From assembly GCF_001428305.1 (NCBI RefSeq), contig NZ_LMRZ01000003.1:62001-126000 (forward strand): a stretch of 64,000 nt of DNA. The letters run 5' to 3'. The stretch is from Janibacter sp. Soil728. GTDB lineage: Bacteria; Actinomycetota; Actinomycetes; Actinomycetales; Dermatophilaceae. A program made the position numbers and the translations under genes. The notes under the pieces are model-generated. The model searched no databases. It had not been told where the DNA came from and saw nothing but the letters and a program-made list of their open reading frames with translations. Of this stretch, positions 20,142-28,781 are shown piece after piece; within the stretch, counting starts at the first letter, position 1, and each line of letters starts with the position of its first letter.

Positions 20142-23100
20142 GCGACGAGCGGTTCGCAGCCGAGCCAGTGCTCAACGGACTCAAGGGGTTCCAGCGCGAC
20201 ACTGTCGAGCACGTCTTCAGGGCACTGCACGGCGAAGGAGGATCCAACCGGTTCCTCGTCGCCGATGAGACCGGCCTCGGCAAGAGCATCGTCGCTCGCG
20301 GCCTCATCGCGAAGACCATCGAGCGACTCCAGGACGACGACAGCGTCCAGCGGATCGACATCGTCTACGTCTGCTCCAACATGGACCTAGCTCGTCAGAA
20401 CATCGGGCGGCTCAATGTGACGGGCGAGCAGGAGGTGGCCTTCAGCAGCCGCCTCACCTTGCTCGGTCAGCACTCCGCGCGGCTGAACCAGCTGGAGGGG
20501 CGCCGGTCCTTCAACGGCAAGCCCGTCAACCTCATCTCCTTCACGCCGTCGACCTCCTTCGATCCTGGGCATGCAACCGGGCAAGCCCCTGAAAGGGCAC
20601 TCCTCGTCCTCGTCCTGGAACAAGTCCTCGGGATGACGGCCAAGGAGAGGAACTGGACGACGAACCTGCTCCGGGCCTCGGTTTCGAGCGTCAGGTCGAT
20701 GCGGGGATACGTCTCGGAAATGGAGGCCAGCCTCAAAAACGGTATCGACGACTCGGTGCTCGACCGGTTCTCGGAGGTGGCCAGTGCTGTATCGACCTCC
20801 GGGGAGCCGTCGTTGGACCAGTTCCGGGCTCTGCTCGACGAGGTGATGGTGCACCGCGGCGTAACCCAGGTCCATCGCGACCGAGCGCACAGGATCATCG
20901 GCGCCCTGCGCCATGATCTGGCCAAGGCAGGCATCGCCACCCTCGAGCCAGACCTCGTGATCCTCGACGAGTTCCAGAGGTTCCGACCCCTGCTGGCCCG
21001 GGACAACGACGCCGGATCATTGGCCCACGACCTCTTCTCCTTCGATGCGGCCAAGGTCCTGCTGCTATCGGCCACCCCCTACAAGCCGTTCACTTACGCG
21101 GAGGAAGCCGAGGACCACGCCTCCGACTTCCTGCGCACGATCCGCTTCCTGCACGACGAGCCCGAGGGATCATCCCCCGCCACCGATCGCATCGCCGACC
21201 TCCTTGCGGACTACCGACGGGACGTGACGACGGGTCAGGACGCCAGCACGGCGGCCGACGCAGCAAGTGAAGCACTCCTGCGCGTCATGTGCCGTAACGA
21301 GCGACCACTCATCGGCGACCGTTCGATGCTAGACGTGCGGCTGAGATCGGCAGATGCAATCACCGCCGAGGACCTCGCCGGATACGTCCGGTTGAAGCAG
21401 CTGGCCGATGTCGTCGATCCACGAGCCGGCCTCGTGGGCATCGACTACTGGAAGTCGGCGCCGTACTTCCTCACCTTCTGCAGCGGGTATCGGCTGCGAG
21501 ACCGGATCAAGGACTGCGCAACGCCGGAACTGCCTGACGCGCTGCAGGCCGCGCAGCACCTCACTCGCGCTGACATCGACGCACGACGTCCCATCGATCT
21601 GGGCAATGCACGCATCCGACAGTTGGCAGACGAGCTCGCGGACAGCGGGCTGTGGCGCCTGCTCTGGATGCCCCCTTCGTTGCCCTATCTCGCCCCGAGC
21701 GGCCCGTATGCAGGGATCGACCAGACCGAGGTCACCAAGCGGTTGGTCTTCTCTGCTTGGACCGCGACCCCCGCCTCCGTGGCCAGTCTGCTCAGCTACG
21801 AGGTCGACCGCCAGATCCACGAGGTCTCAGCGGGCGGCATGTCCGAGCGTGGTCAGATGTTCGTCTACCGCGGCATGTCGGAGACCGGCCGACCGCAGTC
21901 AATGACGACACTCATGACCTTCTGGCCCATGCCGGGTCTGGCTCGACTCACTGACCCCCGCGAGCATGCGAGGCGTCATGGCGTCACTGGTGTCGACGAC
22001 TTCCTGACGGAGGTCATCCCGAGCCTCCGCGCACAGTTCGATGGCCTCAGTGGGACCGGCAGTGATGCGGACGGCGAGGACGCGCAGCGCGCGTGGCACT
22101 CAGCCTTCGCGCACCCGTCATGCTGGCCGCGCGAGAACAGCACCATCACGGCGATCACGCAGGCCATGGCACCAACAGCCAAGGCGACGGCCATCGACCA
22201 TCAACGGGAGCAGACGGAGGCCTCGCGGCTACTGAGCCAGCACGTGGTCTTTGCCTCCGAACTCGACGACAGCCCAGCGCTGCGTGACGAAGACGTCCGG
22301 ATCCTCGCCGAAGTCGGGGCCTTCTCCCCCGCCAACATCAGTTGGAGAGTCCTCCAGCGACTCTTCGGAGAGCAGGATGACGTCTCGGACGACGGCCTCA
22401 TGGTCGCTGCCGCGGCCCTGGCCGGCGGGCTACGCACGCTCTTCAACACACCGCACGCCACCGCGATCGTGCGGGCCGCAGGTGAAAGTGATCAAGGCCT
22501 CCCGCAGTGGCGCCGTGTCCTCAACTACACGGCAAAGGGCAACCTTGAGGCCGCACTCGAGGAGTGGCTCTTCAACCGACGCAACGAGGTCGCGCGAGAC
22601 TGGTCCGATGCGTCCTTGCTCACCTTTGCAAGCGACGAGGCCGCCGCGATCGGCCTGCGCACGTCGACGCTGACAGCCTTCGACGCCAGCACGCACGGCT
22701 CTGAGGACCCGACGATCCGCTTCCCGATGCGCTTCGCCGTCCGGTACGGGGCCAGGGACTCACACGGCGGGGACGACGCCCGCATGCCCGAGGTGCGAGC
22801 CTCTTTCAACAGCCCCTTCTGGCCCTTCGTACTCGTCTCCACCTCGGTCGGGCAGGAGGGCATCGACTTCCACTGGTGGTGCCACGCGATCATGCACTGG
22901 AACATCCCACCCAACCCGGTCGACTTCGAGCAGCGCGAAGGGAGGGTCGACCGGTTCCGCGGCCACGCGCTCCGAAAGAACATCGCCGAAAAACACGGCA
23001 ACACCGCGCTCAGCGGCAACGGGGCGAGTCCCTGGCCGCACCTCTTCGAACTGGCAACCGACCTGCGCCACGAGCACGGCCACTTCACGCCCGACTGGGT

Positions 23101-23362
23101 CTATCCCGGTCCAGCCAAGATCCAACGCCATCTAGCGCCCTACTCCATGAGTCGAGACGAAGAGCAGTACCGGAAGGTTGAGCGAGATGTGGCGCTCTAT
23201 CGGCTGGCCCTGGGGCAGCCTCGACAAGAAGACATGATCGCCTTGATGCGGAAGCAGACTGACGCGGGTGCGAGCCCCGCGCGAATCAACCTCAGACCCG
23301 GGACGGCATCTTGGGGTCCCCGAGGTCAGGGACGTGACCCGGAATATCACCGAGAGCCATGA
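20138..23362 (+). CDS. SF2/SNF2-like helicase
   Basis: 1074 aa ATP-dependent DNA translocase. Walker A is ADETGLGKS near residue 43; the DEAH position reads DEFQ near 276 (LVILDEFQRF), followed by LSATPYKP near 311. Helicase C-terminal motifs appear late: STSVGQEGIDFH near 905 and FEQREGRVDRFRGH near 930. The long stretch between (about 380-880) lacks a known domain. The DEFQ/GRVDR style is that of helicases from DISARM/Dnd-like gene sets, but no DUF1998 or Dnd genes are present. ATGA overlap with the PLD gene. The last 25 residues are low in order, and this gene ends the coupled run. Confidence 0.88.
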   Translation: MSDERFAAEPVLNGLKGFQRDTVEHVFRALHGEGGSNRFLVADETGLGKSIVARGLIAKTIERLQDDDSVQRIDIVYVCSNMDLARQNIGRLNVTGEQEVAFSSRLTLLGQHSARLNQLEGRRSFNGKPVNLISFTPSTSFDPGHATGQAPERALLVLVLEQVLGMTAKERNWTTNLLRASVSSVRSMRGYVSEMEASLKNGIDDSVLDRFSEVASAVSTSGEPSLDQFRALLDEVMVHRGVTQVHRDRAHRIIGALRHDLAKAGIATLEPDLVILDEFQRFRPLLARDNDAGSLAHDLFSFDAAKVLLLSATPYKPFTYAEEAEDHASDFLRTIRFLHDEPEGSSPATDRIADLLADYRRDVTTGQDASTAADAASEALLRVMCRNERPLIGDRSMLDVRLRSADAITAEDLAGYVRLKQLADVVDPRAGLVGIDYWKSAPYFLTFCSGYRLRDRIKDCATPELPDALQAAQHLTRADIDARRPIDLGNARIRQLADELADSGLWRLLWMPPSLPYLAPSGPYAGIDQTEVTKRLVFSAWTATPASVASLLSYEVDRQIHEVSAGGMSERGQMFVYRGMSETGRPQSMTTLMTFWPMPGLARLTDPREHARRHGVTGVDDFLTEVIPSLRAQFDGLSGTGSDADGEDAQRAWHSAFAHPSCWPRENSTITAITQAMAPTAKATAIDHQREQTEASRLLSQHVVFASELDDSPALRDEDVRILAEVGAFSPANISWRVLQRLFGEQDDVSDDGLMVAAAALAGGLRTLFNTPHATAIVRAAGESDQGLPQWRRVLNYTAKGNLEAALEEWLFNRRNEVARDWSDASLLTFASDEAAAIGLRTSTLTAFDASTHGSEDPTIRFPMRFAVRYGARDSHGGDDARMPEVRASFNSPFWPFVLVSTSVGQEGIDFHWWCHAIMHWNIPPNPVDFEQREGRVDRFRGHALRKNIAEKHGNTALSGNGASPWPHLFELATDLRHEHGHFTPDWVYPGPAKIQRHLAPYSMSRDEEQYRKVERDVALYRLALGQPRQEDMIALMRKQTDAGASPARINLRPGTASWGPRGQGRDPEYHREP

Positions 23363-24379
23363 CATCACCGGGTCAAGACCTGGCCGAGCAGTAGCCTCGC
23401 GCCTGAGATCTTTCTCGGGCCGCTGTTTGCCGCCGGCGCTGCCGATGGCGCATACGCTGGGCTTGCCCTCGTCGCCATTGACGAGCCTCAGCTGCTGGTA
23501 GTTCTCGATGGTTCTGCTCCCACTCATGATTGGCTGTCGATAAATGGACACAGAGATTCAGCTCATGAGCGACGGTGACGGGCTCGCCGTCATCGGCGAC
23601 CCACAAGCTCTTGAGCGCTTCCTCGCGGCCGAAGGTCTCGAGTCGAGGACTCTGGACCTGCCTCGACTCGGGACAGTGCTGAGCGCTGGAGCAGCGACTG
23701 CGCAGGCGGGATCAGAGATCGCGGCCGGCTCGGGCCGCTGGGTGAAGCTCACCAAGGAATCTTCCGCGCTCAAACTCATCCGGGACCAGGTCGGCCACGT
23801 CCTCGCGCTCTGAATCCAGCGGTTCGACGTAACCCATGTGCTCTCCTCGTCATCAGCACCCTGACCTCAGGCGCTTGTGCAAGATAGCCGATTTGACGTC
23901 AGTCGCGGCCCCCTGTCGACGACGTTTGAAACGAGGCCATAACGACGGGCAAAACGAGTCCACCCCAGATTGGATGGGTTATCTCTATGGAGGATTGACG
24001 ACAGCTGCGCAGGCCCCAGTGATCGACGGTGAGCCACCGTCCTCCAAGGATCCAAACCAATAGCTCAGTGCCAGAACGTGATGGCTACAGCCCAGCCCTG
24101 CGCGCTAGTACTCCACGCGGAAGATGAAGCATGCTCAGCTTGTGCACGACGGTTCCATAGTGTCGGCAACGACGCAGGAGGCACCTTGACTCGAGATGTG
24201 GCGTTCTCTTCCCCCTCCGCCGCAGGAGCAGTGTGCCTGGGGGCGGTCGGTCTCCATCAACGGACGAACCGCTTGGAGTGTGGCAAACGGTTCCACCTAA
24301 GGAGACTGGGCATCACAGACCGGTGGAATTCCAGACTGACCTCATGGGTATCCGGGGACGCGGTGGTGTGGGCTCCCCG
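23363..24379. other. Gene-poor island segment with one short reading frame
   Basis: About 1 kb after the helicase operon. Codon use looks random apart from 23544-23813. A 75-codon frame at 23836-24063 exists but has no recognisable domain or ribosome site. No hairpin terminator with a T run was seen. Probably debris of lost genes. Confidence 0.5.
23544..23813 (+). pseudogene. Probable N-terminal fragment of an actinobacterial hypothetical protein
   Basis: 89 codons. The sequence DGDGLAVIGDPQALERFL, then SAGAATAQAGSEIAA and SGRWVKLTKES, has the look of the first domain of a longer actinobacterial protein I remember only as hypothetical (about 300 residues in intact members). Here it stops soon after that domain, and nothing downstream continues it in any frame I could follow. 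Start could be the ATG at 23544 or at 23565; neither has a good ribosome site. A genuine small protein is possible. Confidence 0.4.
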
Positions 24380-25543
24380 TCAGGCCCAGCCACGAGCCTC
24401 CGTGCGGACTGCCTGTGCACTGTGGTCGGCCCCGGTGAGGTCGGCAACCCGCTCGAGAAGCGCGAGATCCTTTGCTCGTGCTTTGCCTCGTACAGCCACG
24501 GTCTTGACGGCGGCGCGGTATATGGACTGCAGGTCGCCTTCCGTCTCTTGAAGGATGCCCCACACGCGAGCGCGGTCCACCTCGATGACAGCACGCAGTT
24601 CGTCCAGCGCCTCGTCTGCTGAACCCAACTCACGCAAGTGTCTGGTCACGTGATGAAGCAGCAGGTGCTGGCTGGTCGTGGCTGGCCCATCTGAACACGC
24701 CACCGTCCACATGATCCAAGGCAACGCTCGGTGGTGTGGAGTAGAGGCGGCAATCCTCTCTGCCTCCTCCATCAGCTTGGCTTCCAAACGGAATACCTCT
24801 CGCGCATGCCCCCCAGCGGTCTTTGTGGTCCAGTAGTTCACTCCAGCAGAGAGCGGCACACCGACACCAGGAATGGCGAACTTGATGACGTTGCGCTGAA
24901 GCAGATGCTTGCCGACCACGGGCAAACTCTTGGCTGCCGCCAAGGTCCCCTTGCTGAACACCTTCTTCACCACGGGCCGGACAAGCGCGGGCACCCCCTT
25001 CATCAGGGCGGTGCCCCCGACCTCACCAGACTTGATCACGAAGGCGATCCGGATCAGTTTCCACAGGTCGTCGGGGTCCTCCACGTCCAGCGGTACGCCA
25101 TAGAGGACAGCGATGTCGTACGCCAGCCTCAGCTGGAGTTGTGACGTGTAGACCATGTCGACGGCGAAGCTAGCGCCCCCAGCGGGCAGCGTCAGAGGGG
25201 ATGCCGCACCACCACTGCCAATCGTCGCTGCGACAGCTCCGGTATACGCCGCAGCGCTCAAACCGCCCTCGATGCTCGCGTACCGGGCTGCCATCTGGAT
25301 GCGCTCTTGCACCACGGCGTCGGCGGGGAGGTCGGGGTACTTACGGCGGAAGTACCCTGCGTTGACCTCCTTGACGTACCTGTCCAAAGAGAAGGTCAGC
25401 AAGTTCGCGAACCAGTTCCCCTGCTTGAGGTCGTCCATCGAAAGATTCTTGACAAATTCGCGGACACGCTCAAGTTCTCGCCGCACAACTTTCTCGTCCT
25501 GGGTCGAGACATCCCGGTTGTTGTCCTGCGCATCGTCCGTCAT
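24380..25543 (-). CDS. EcsC-like hypothetical protein
   Basis: 387 aa. After an acidic, coiled N-terminus, a hydrophobic segment of about 85-160 (AAAYTGAVAATIG, then LPAGGASFAVDMVYTSQLQL and LAYDIAVLYG) resembles the EcsC family, which carries similar Gly/Ala-rich membrane-associated helices before a helical region. The remainder is helical with a late TerB-like look (LHHVTRHLRELGSADEALDEL). Start ATG at 25543 has GGAG seven bases upstream. It is alone and faces the helicase operon. EcsC-like proteins are of unknown role; assignment is tentative. Confidence 0.55.
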   Translation of the reverse strand: MTDDAQDNNRDVSTQDEKVVRRELERVREFVKNLSMDDLKQGNWFANLLTFSLDRYVKEVNAGYFRRKYPDLPADAVVQERIQMAARYASIEGGLSAAAYTGAVAATIGSGGAASPLTLPAGGASFAVDMVYTSQLQLRLAYDIAVLYGVPLDVEDPDDLWKLIRIAFVIKSGEVGGTALMKGVPALVRPVVKKVFSKGTLAAAKSLPVVGKHLLQRNVIKFAIPGVGVPLSAGVNYWTTKTAGGHAREVFRLEAKLMEEAERIAASTPHHRALPWIMWTVACSDGPATTSQHLLLHHVTRHLRELGSADEALDELRAVIEVDRARVWGILQETEGDLQSIYRAAVKTVAVRGKARAKDLALLERVADLTGADHSAQAVRTEARGWA

Positions 25544-26062
25544 GAGGCTCCGTTCATTGGGGCCCGACCACCGGGCTCGATACCAAGGGCGATTCTACGA
25601 GCGGCGCGACTCCTGCAGCTTGTAGCGCCTCCACCAACAACGGGACCGTTGGGTGACCACGACAAACTCCGTGGTGAGGGCCATCCCGCGCGCGTTCATA
25701 TATCCCTGGCGCACGGATCAAATCGTCTGCGCGAAAAGTCCCAATTGGTTCGCCGAGACCGCAGACGGGCCTTCTGCCTCGTCCTTGAGCAGGCTCGGGT
25801 TAAGCACGTGGAAGGGCTCGAAGAGCAGTCGATACCGAACCATCTCCGATGAGCCAGCTCCGCCCCCAGACTCTCGGCTTGGGCACGCAGCTCGGACCTG
25901 GTGGCGGCATTCCGCTGATCTTGCCCCGTCACGAAAGCCCGCGAACTTCGTATAGGGCGACGACCGCCGTAGCGAGGTCGGTCCAGGCGTCGGAACCAGC
26001 ATCTCTCCCTTCGCCCCGCAAGAGCTAGGCTTGCGACTGGTCACCAAACGAGGGGAGGAACG
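25544..26062. other. Intergenic region between EcsC-like gene and GIY-YIG gene
   Basis: 519 bp. Only the two divergent promoters can be placed here. Short open frames on both strands show no domain and no ribosome sites. Sequence composition is less GC-rich than the flanks. Confidence 0.5.
26026..26031 (+). promoter_or_regulatory. -10 box (TAGGCT) for the third GIY-YIG gene
   Basis: TAGGCT sits 31 nt before the ATG at 26063, leaving room for a short leader that carries the GGGGAGGA ribosome site. No good -35 was seen. Confidence 0.45.
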
Positions 26063-26686
26063 ATGGGCCAGATCGTACTTCCGCCCAACGTGATCGGCTA
26101 CGTGTTCCGCACTGACTGCGCAGCACAGGGCTGGTCGTACATCGGCCAGAGCACGCGCCTCGATCAAAAACACATCGGAGGCTACTTCGGTAGCAGCTCC
26201 GCTATCAAGGAAGCCATGGCAGAGCATGGGCTTGACGGGCTCACGAAGCGCGTGCTGGCTACGGCTGAGAGCGCGCTTGAGCTTCACTACCTAGAGATGG
26301 TCTCGATAGCTGAGGCTCGCAAAAACGGCGTGCAACTACTTAACGGCGACTTTGGTGGTCCACGACCATTCCCAACAATGCAACGTGCACTGTGGGCAGC
26401 GCTCCCTGCGGCGATGCGGGTGGCGACAGATCCCAAGAAGTTTCACAAAGTCATCACGAGAAATCGCGAAATGGTCGAGCAAGCGATCCTCGATGCATCG
26501 TCGGTCTCCGGCGATGAGTACTACATCGGCTTGGAACGGGACCTATTGGCGGTGGAAGACCTCTCATACGATTGCCCCTCATGTGGCTCACTCGCAGGCA
26601 CGGTCTGTCGTACGAACTCGACGGTTGAGACCAAGCCGCACAACCCGACGTCGAACCATAAGGCTCGACCGCGAGCAACTTCATAG
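26063..26686 (+). CDS. GIY-YIG-like nuclease with C-terminal zinc finger
   Basis: 207 aa. The N-terminal half has GYVFRTD...WSYIGQST, a diverged GIY-YIG pair, followed by helices and LEMVSIAEARKNGVQLLNGDFGG, typical of phage-type GIY-YIG proteins with the catalytic glutamate in the LE pair. The C-terminus CPSCGSLAGTVCRT...PH...NHKAR is the small zinc finger often fused to actinobacterial DNA-binding proteins. Ribosome site GGGGAGGA is excellent. Codon use is weaker in GC than the neighbours, suggesting transfer. It is the third GIY-YIG-related gene in the window. Confidence 0.75.
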   Translation: MGQIVLPPNVIGYVFRTDCAAQGWSYIGQSTRLDQKHIGGYFGSSSAIKEAMAEHGLDGLTKRVLATAESALELHYLEMVSIAEARKNGVQLLNGDFGGPRPFPTMQRALWAALPAAMRVATDPKKFHKVITRNREMVEQAILDASSVSGDEYYIGLERDLLAVEDLSYDCPSCGSLAGTVCRTNSTVETKPHNPTSNHKARPRATS

Positions 26687-26894
26687 TCACTGGCTCAATG
26701 GCTGCGGCTCGCTTCACGTCGTCGTCCAATTGCCCCTTGCCCAGCAACACCTTGGACGGTTCAACGGTTCATTCGGATTCCCGCTCTCCACCAGCGTGAT
26801 CAGGCGGTCGGCGCGGTGGCGAGCTTGTGCCAGCCATCGAGGATCAGGGTCTGACTGGCCGCCAAGCGCAGCCGACACGATCATTTGATCTGAC

Positions 26895-26900
26895 TAGGCT
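26895..26900 (+). promoter_or_regulatory. Leaderless promoter -10 (TAGGCT)
   Basis: TAGGCT ends 7 nt before the GTG at 26908, so transcription should start at or next to the start codon. Confidence 0.5.
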
Positions 26901-26907
26901 TGCAGGC

Positions 26908-27348
26908 GTGGACATTCGGGAACGATGGCACGCAGCTGGCATGTGCCAGGCACAGCTCGCGCGTGCCGCACGTGTTGCTCAGCCCAACCTGTCAGCGTAC
27001 GAGAATGGCCGACGCACACCCACTGAGATCGTCCTCCAGCGCATCACTCGCGCACTCAAGATCCCGATCGCGGATCGGGTAAACCTCCACCGCAACGCCA
27101 TTCATGAGCTCGTCATCAAGCACCATGCGCCACGCCGAGGGTGTTCGGATCCGTGGCCCGGGGCGATGCCGCACAAGGGGCCGACCTCGATCTCATCGTC
27201 GACTTCACCGACGAGGCGTCTCTCCTCGACGAGGTCGGTCTACGACTGGCCCTGCGTGACCTCCGACGTGGAGGTCGACGTCGTTGGAGCCGACACTCTG
27301 CGGCGCGAGGTGCGGGAGCGGATCCTTCACGAAGCAGTTGCGCTTTGA
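26908..27348 (+). pseudogene. XRE helix-turn-helix / MNT-type nucleotidyltransferase, two frameshifts
   Basis: An XRE DNA-binding domain (AQLARAARVAQPNLSAYENGRR) is followed by a minimal nucleotidyltransferase. The HTH reads in the frame of 26908; near 27133 one base is missing and the GSVARG...GADLDLIVDF nucleotidyltransferase core continues in another frame; near 27256 a second slip restores the first frame for VEVDVVGADTLRREVRERI. The net shift is zero, so the original frame stays open but with about 40 wrong residues in the core. XRE-MNT fusions are known as antitoxin-like regulators beside HEPN toxins; no HEPN gene follows here. Broken gene or sequence error. Confidence 0.65.
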
Positions 27349-27377
27349 CCGACCCGAGGCCAAGACTCTGGACGATC

Positions 27378-27397
27378 CCGGCTCCGACCTGAGCCGG
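27378..27397. terminator. Possible hairpin downstream of the XRE/MNT gene
   Basis: CCGGCTC and GAGCCGG form a 7-bp perfect stem with a 6-nt loop, 30 nt after the stop. No T tract, so termination is uncertain. Confidence 0.3.
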
Positions 27398-27514
27398 AGC
27401 GTGTCGGCACCCAGCGATGGAACTTCCGCCGACGCCACCTGATCTCGACCACGTGCCACACCGCTACATCGTGCTGGCCCAGGCCAGCGGAATTTCCCAC
27501 TGCCGCAGCAGAGG

Positions 27515-28435
27515 TCAGCCGCGGCTCCTGGTCACGAACTCCGCGACCACCCGCCCCAACTCCTCACCCGCATCCTCCTGGAGGAAGTGCCCAGCGCCCG
27601 CGATCACTGGGTGAGTCACCCCCTTCGCGCCGGGGATGTGCCGCTCCAAGACGGGCGCCATCGCCGCGGTGATCGGGTCGTGGTCGCTGAACGCGATGAG
27701 GAAGGGCTTGTCCCAGCGCGCCAGTTCCTCCCACGCGCGACGATTGGCTGGCGTGGCCGGGTCATCGGTCGACGTCGGCACGAGGCCGGGCATCGCGCGG
27801 GGGCCTGCTTTATAGGTCTCGTCCGGGAAGGGCGCGTCGTACGCCGCCCGCACCTCGGCCGTCAGGTCATGAACACACCCCGAGGCGACCAACCTGCCGA
27901 CGTCGAGGACCTCGGCCCCCTCCACGGCGCGCCGGAAGCGCCACCACACGTCGGGCATGCCGTGATCGCCCGACGGCAATCCCGTGTTGGCGGCCACGAC
28001 CGACGCAAACCTCTCCGGGTTTTCCGCGACGAGGCGCAGACCGATCAGCCCACCCCAGTCCTGGCCGACGAGCGTGACTTCGCGCAGGTCGAGCACGTCG
28101 AAGACCAGGCTGCGCACCCATTCGACGTGCCTGGCATAGGTGTGATGGGCGGGGTCGGTCGGCTTGTCCGAGCGACCAAAGCCGACGAGGTCCACCGCGA
28201 CCGCGTGGATCCCCGCGTCCGCGAGCACCCGCAACACGTGCCGATAGAGATAGGACCAGCTTGGCTCACCGTGCAGCAGCAACACCGTGGGTGCCTCCCC
28301 GACCGGCGGCCCGGCTTCGACCCACGCCATTCGAAGGGAGCCACCGTCCTGATCGGGGACGTCAGCGTAGCGGGGCTCGAAGTCATCGTCAGGCAAATCG
28401 GTGAAGCGGTCGTCCGGGGTGCGCAAGATCTCCAT
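27515..28435 (-). CDS. dhmA: Haloalkane dehalogenase
   Basis: 306-aa alpha/beta-hydrolase that cleaves carbon-halogen bonds to give alcohol and halide. HGEPSWSYLYR provides the oxyanion-hole region with the Glu-Pro pair typical of subfamily I. The nucleophile elbow GQDWGG has Asp126 followed by the halide-binding Trp. The catalytic acid is in SDHDPIT and the base is the His in GAGHFLQED near 288. The length matches the family. It is a single gene with a leaderless promoter (TAGGCT six bases before ATG). Other hydrolases share the fold, but the Asp nucleophile and EPSWSYLYR are specific. Confidence 0.9.
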   Translation of the reverse strand: MEILRTPDDRFTDLPDDDFEPRYADVPDQDGGSLRMAWVEAGPPVGEAPTVLLLHGEPSWSYLYRHVLRVLADAGIHAVAVDLVGFGRSDKPTDPAHHTYARHVEWVRSLVFDVLDLREVTLVGQDWGGLIGLRLVAENPERFASVVAANTGLPSGDHGMPDVWWRFRRAVEGAEVLDVGRLVASGCVHDLTAEVRAAYDAPFPDETYKAGPRAMPGLVPTSTDDPATPANRRAWEELARWDKPFLIAFSDHDPITAAMAPVLERHIPGAKGVTHPVIAGAGHFLQEDAGEELGRVVAEFVTRSRG

Positions 28436-28441
28436 GACGAA

Positions 28442-28447
28442 AGCCTA
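28442..28447 (-). promoter_or_regulatory. Leaderless promoter -10 (TAGGCT) of dhmA
   Basis: TAGGCT on the minus strand is followed by 6 nt and then the ATG at 28435, with no ribosome site, as expected for a leaderless message. Confidence 0.55.
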
Positions 28448-28781
28448 CGAGCGCGGTCCGTCTCACCTCCTCCTATCGGCCCCCTGAAGCGACCGACAGG
28501 TGGATCTGCACCCACCCCGCAGCCGCGCCGCTCGATCCCTGGAGCCCGCTTGCGTCGCAGCTCGTCCAGATCCGCCGGGCCAGCGCCGATCATCCAACGC
28601 CACTGCCGACGGAGTGCCACACCCCCAGTCAACGCTCTACTTGTGCACCGCGTCACACTGTGGTTTCGTAGCATTTCACCGGGCGCATCCCATCCGGCAC
28701 TCGCCACTTCGTGGGCGGACAACGACGTTCGCTACCCCTGACACGCAGGCTCGCCCACCCCCTGCCCTCTCAGGAGTCCAC
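28448..28781. other. Intergenic region upstream of the tannase gene
   Basis: About 330 bp. An open frame continues upstream of the hydrolase gene but is Pro/Arg-rich shadow coding without a domain. It should contain the promoter of the hydrolase; I could not place boxes with confidence. Confidence 0.45.

Noticed and set aside
9705-23362. DISARM, BREX, Dnd or Druantia assignment for the helicase operon
   Set aside because: Key genes (DUF1998 drmB, pglX/brxC, dndCDE, large DUF4338/DruE) are absent.
23836-24063. 75-codon open frame
   Set aside because: No domain, no ribosome site, composition like the surrounding debris.
1-27350. Prophage or integrative element
   Set aside because: No integrase, phage structural, conjugation or transposase gene, and no att-like direct repeat or tRNA was found.
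28500-28781. Upstream extension of the tannase-family gene
   Set aside because: Pro/Arg-rich sequence before a perfect signal peptide with AGGAG; the GTG at 28782 is the start.
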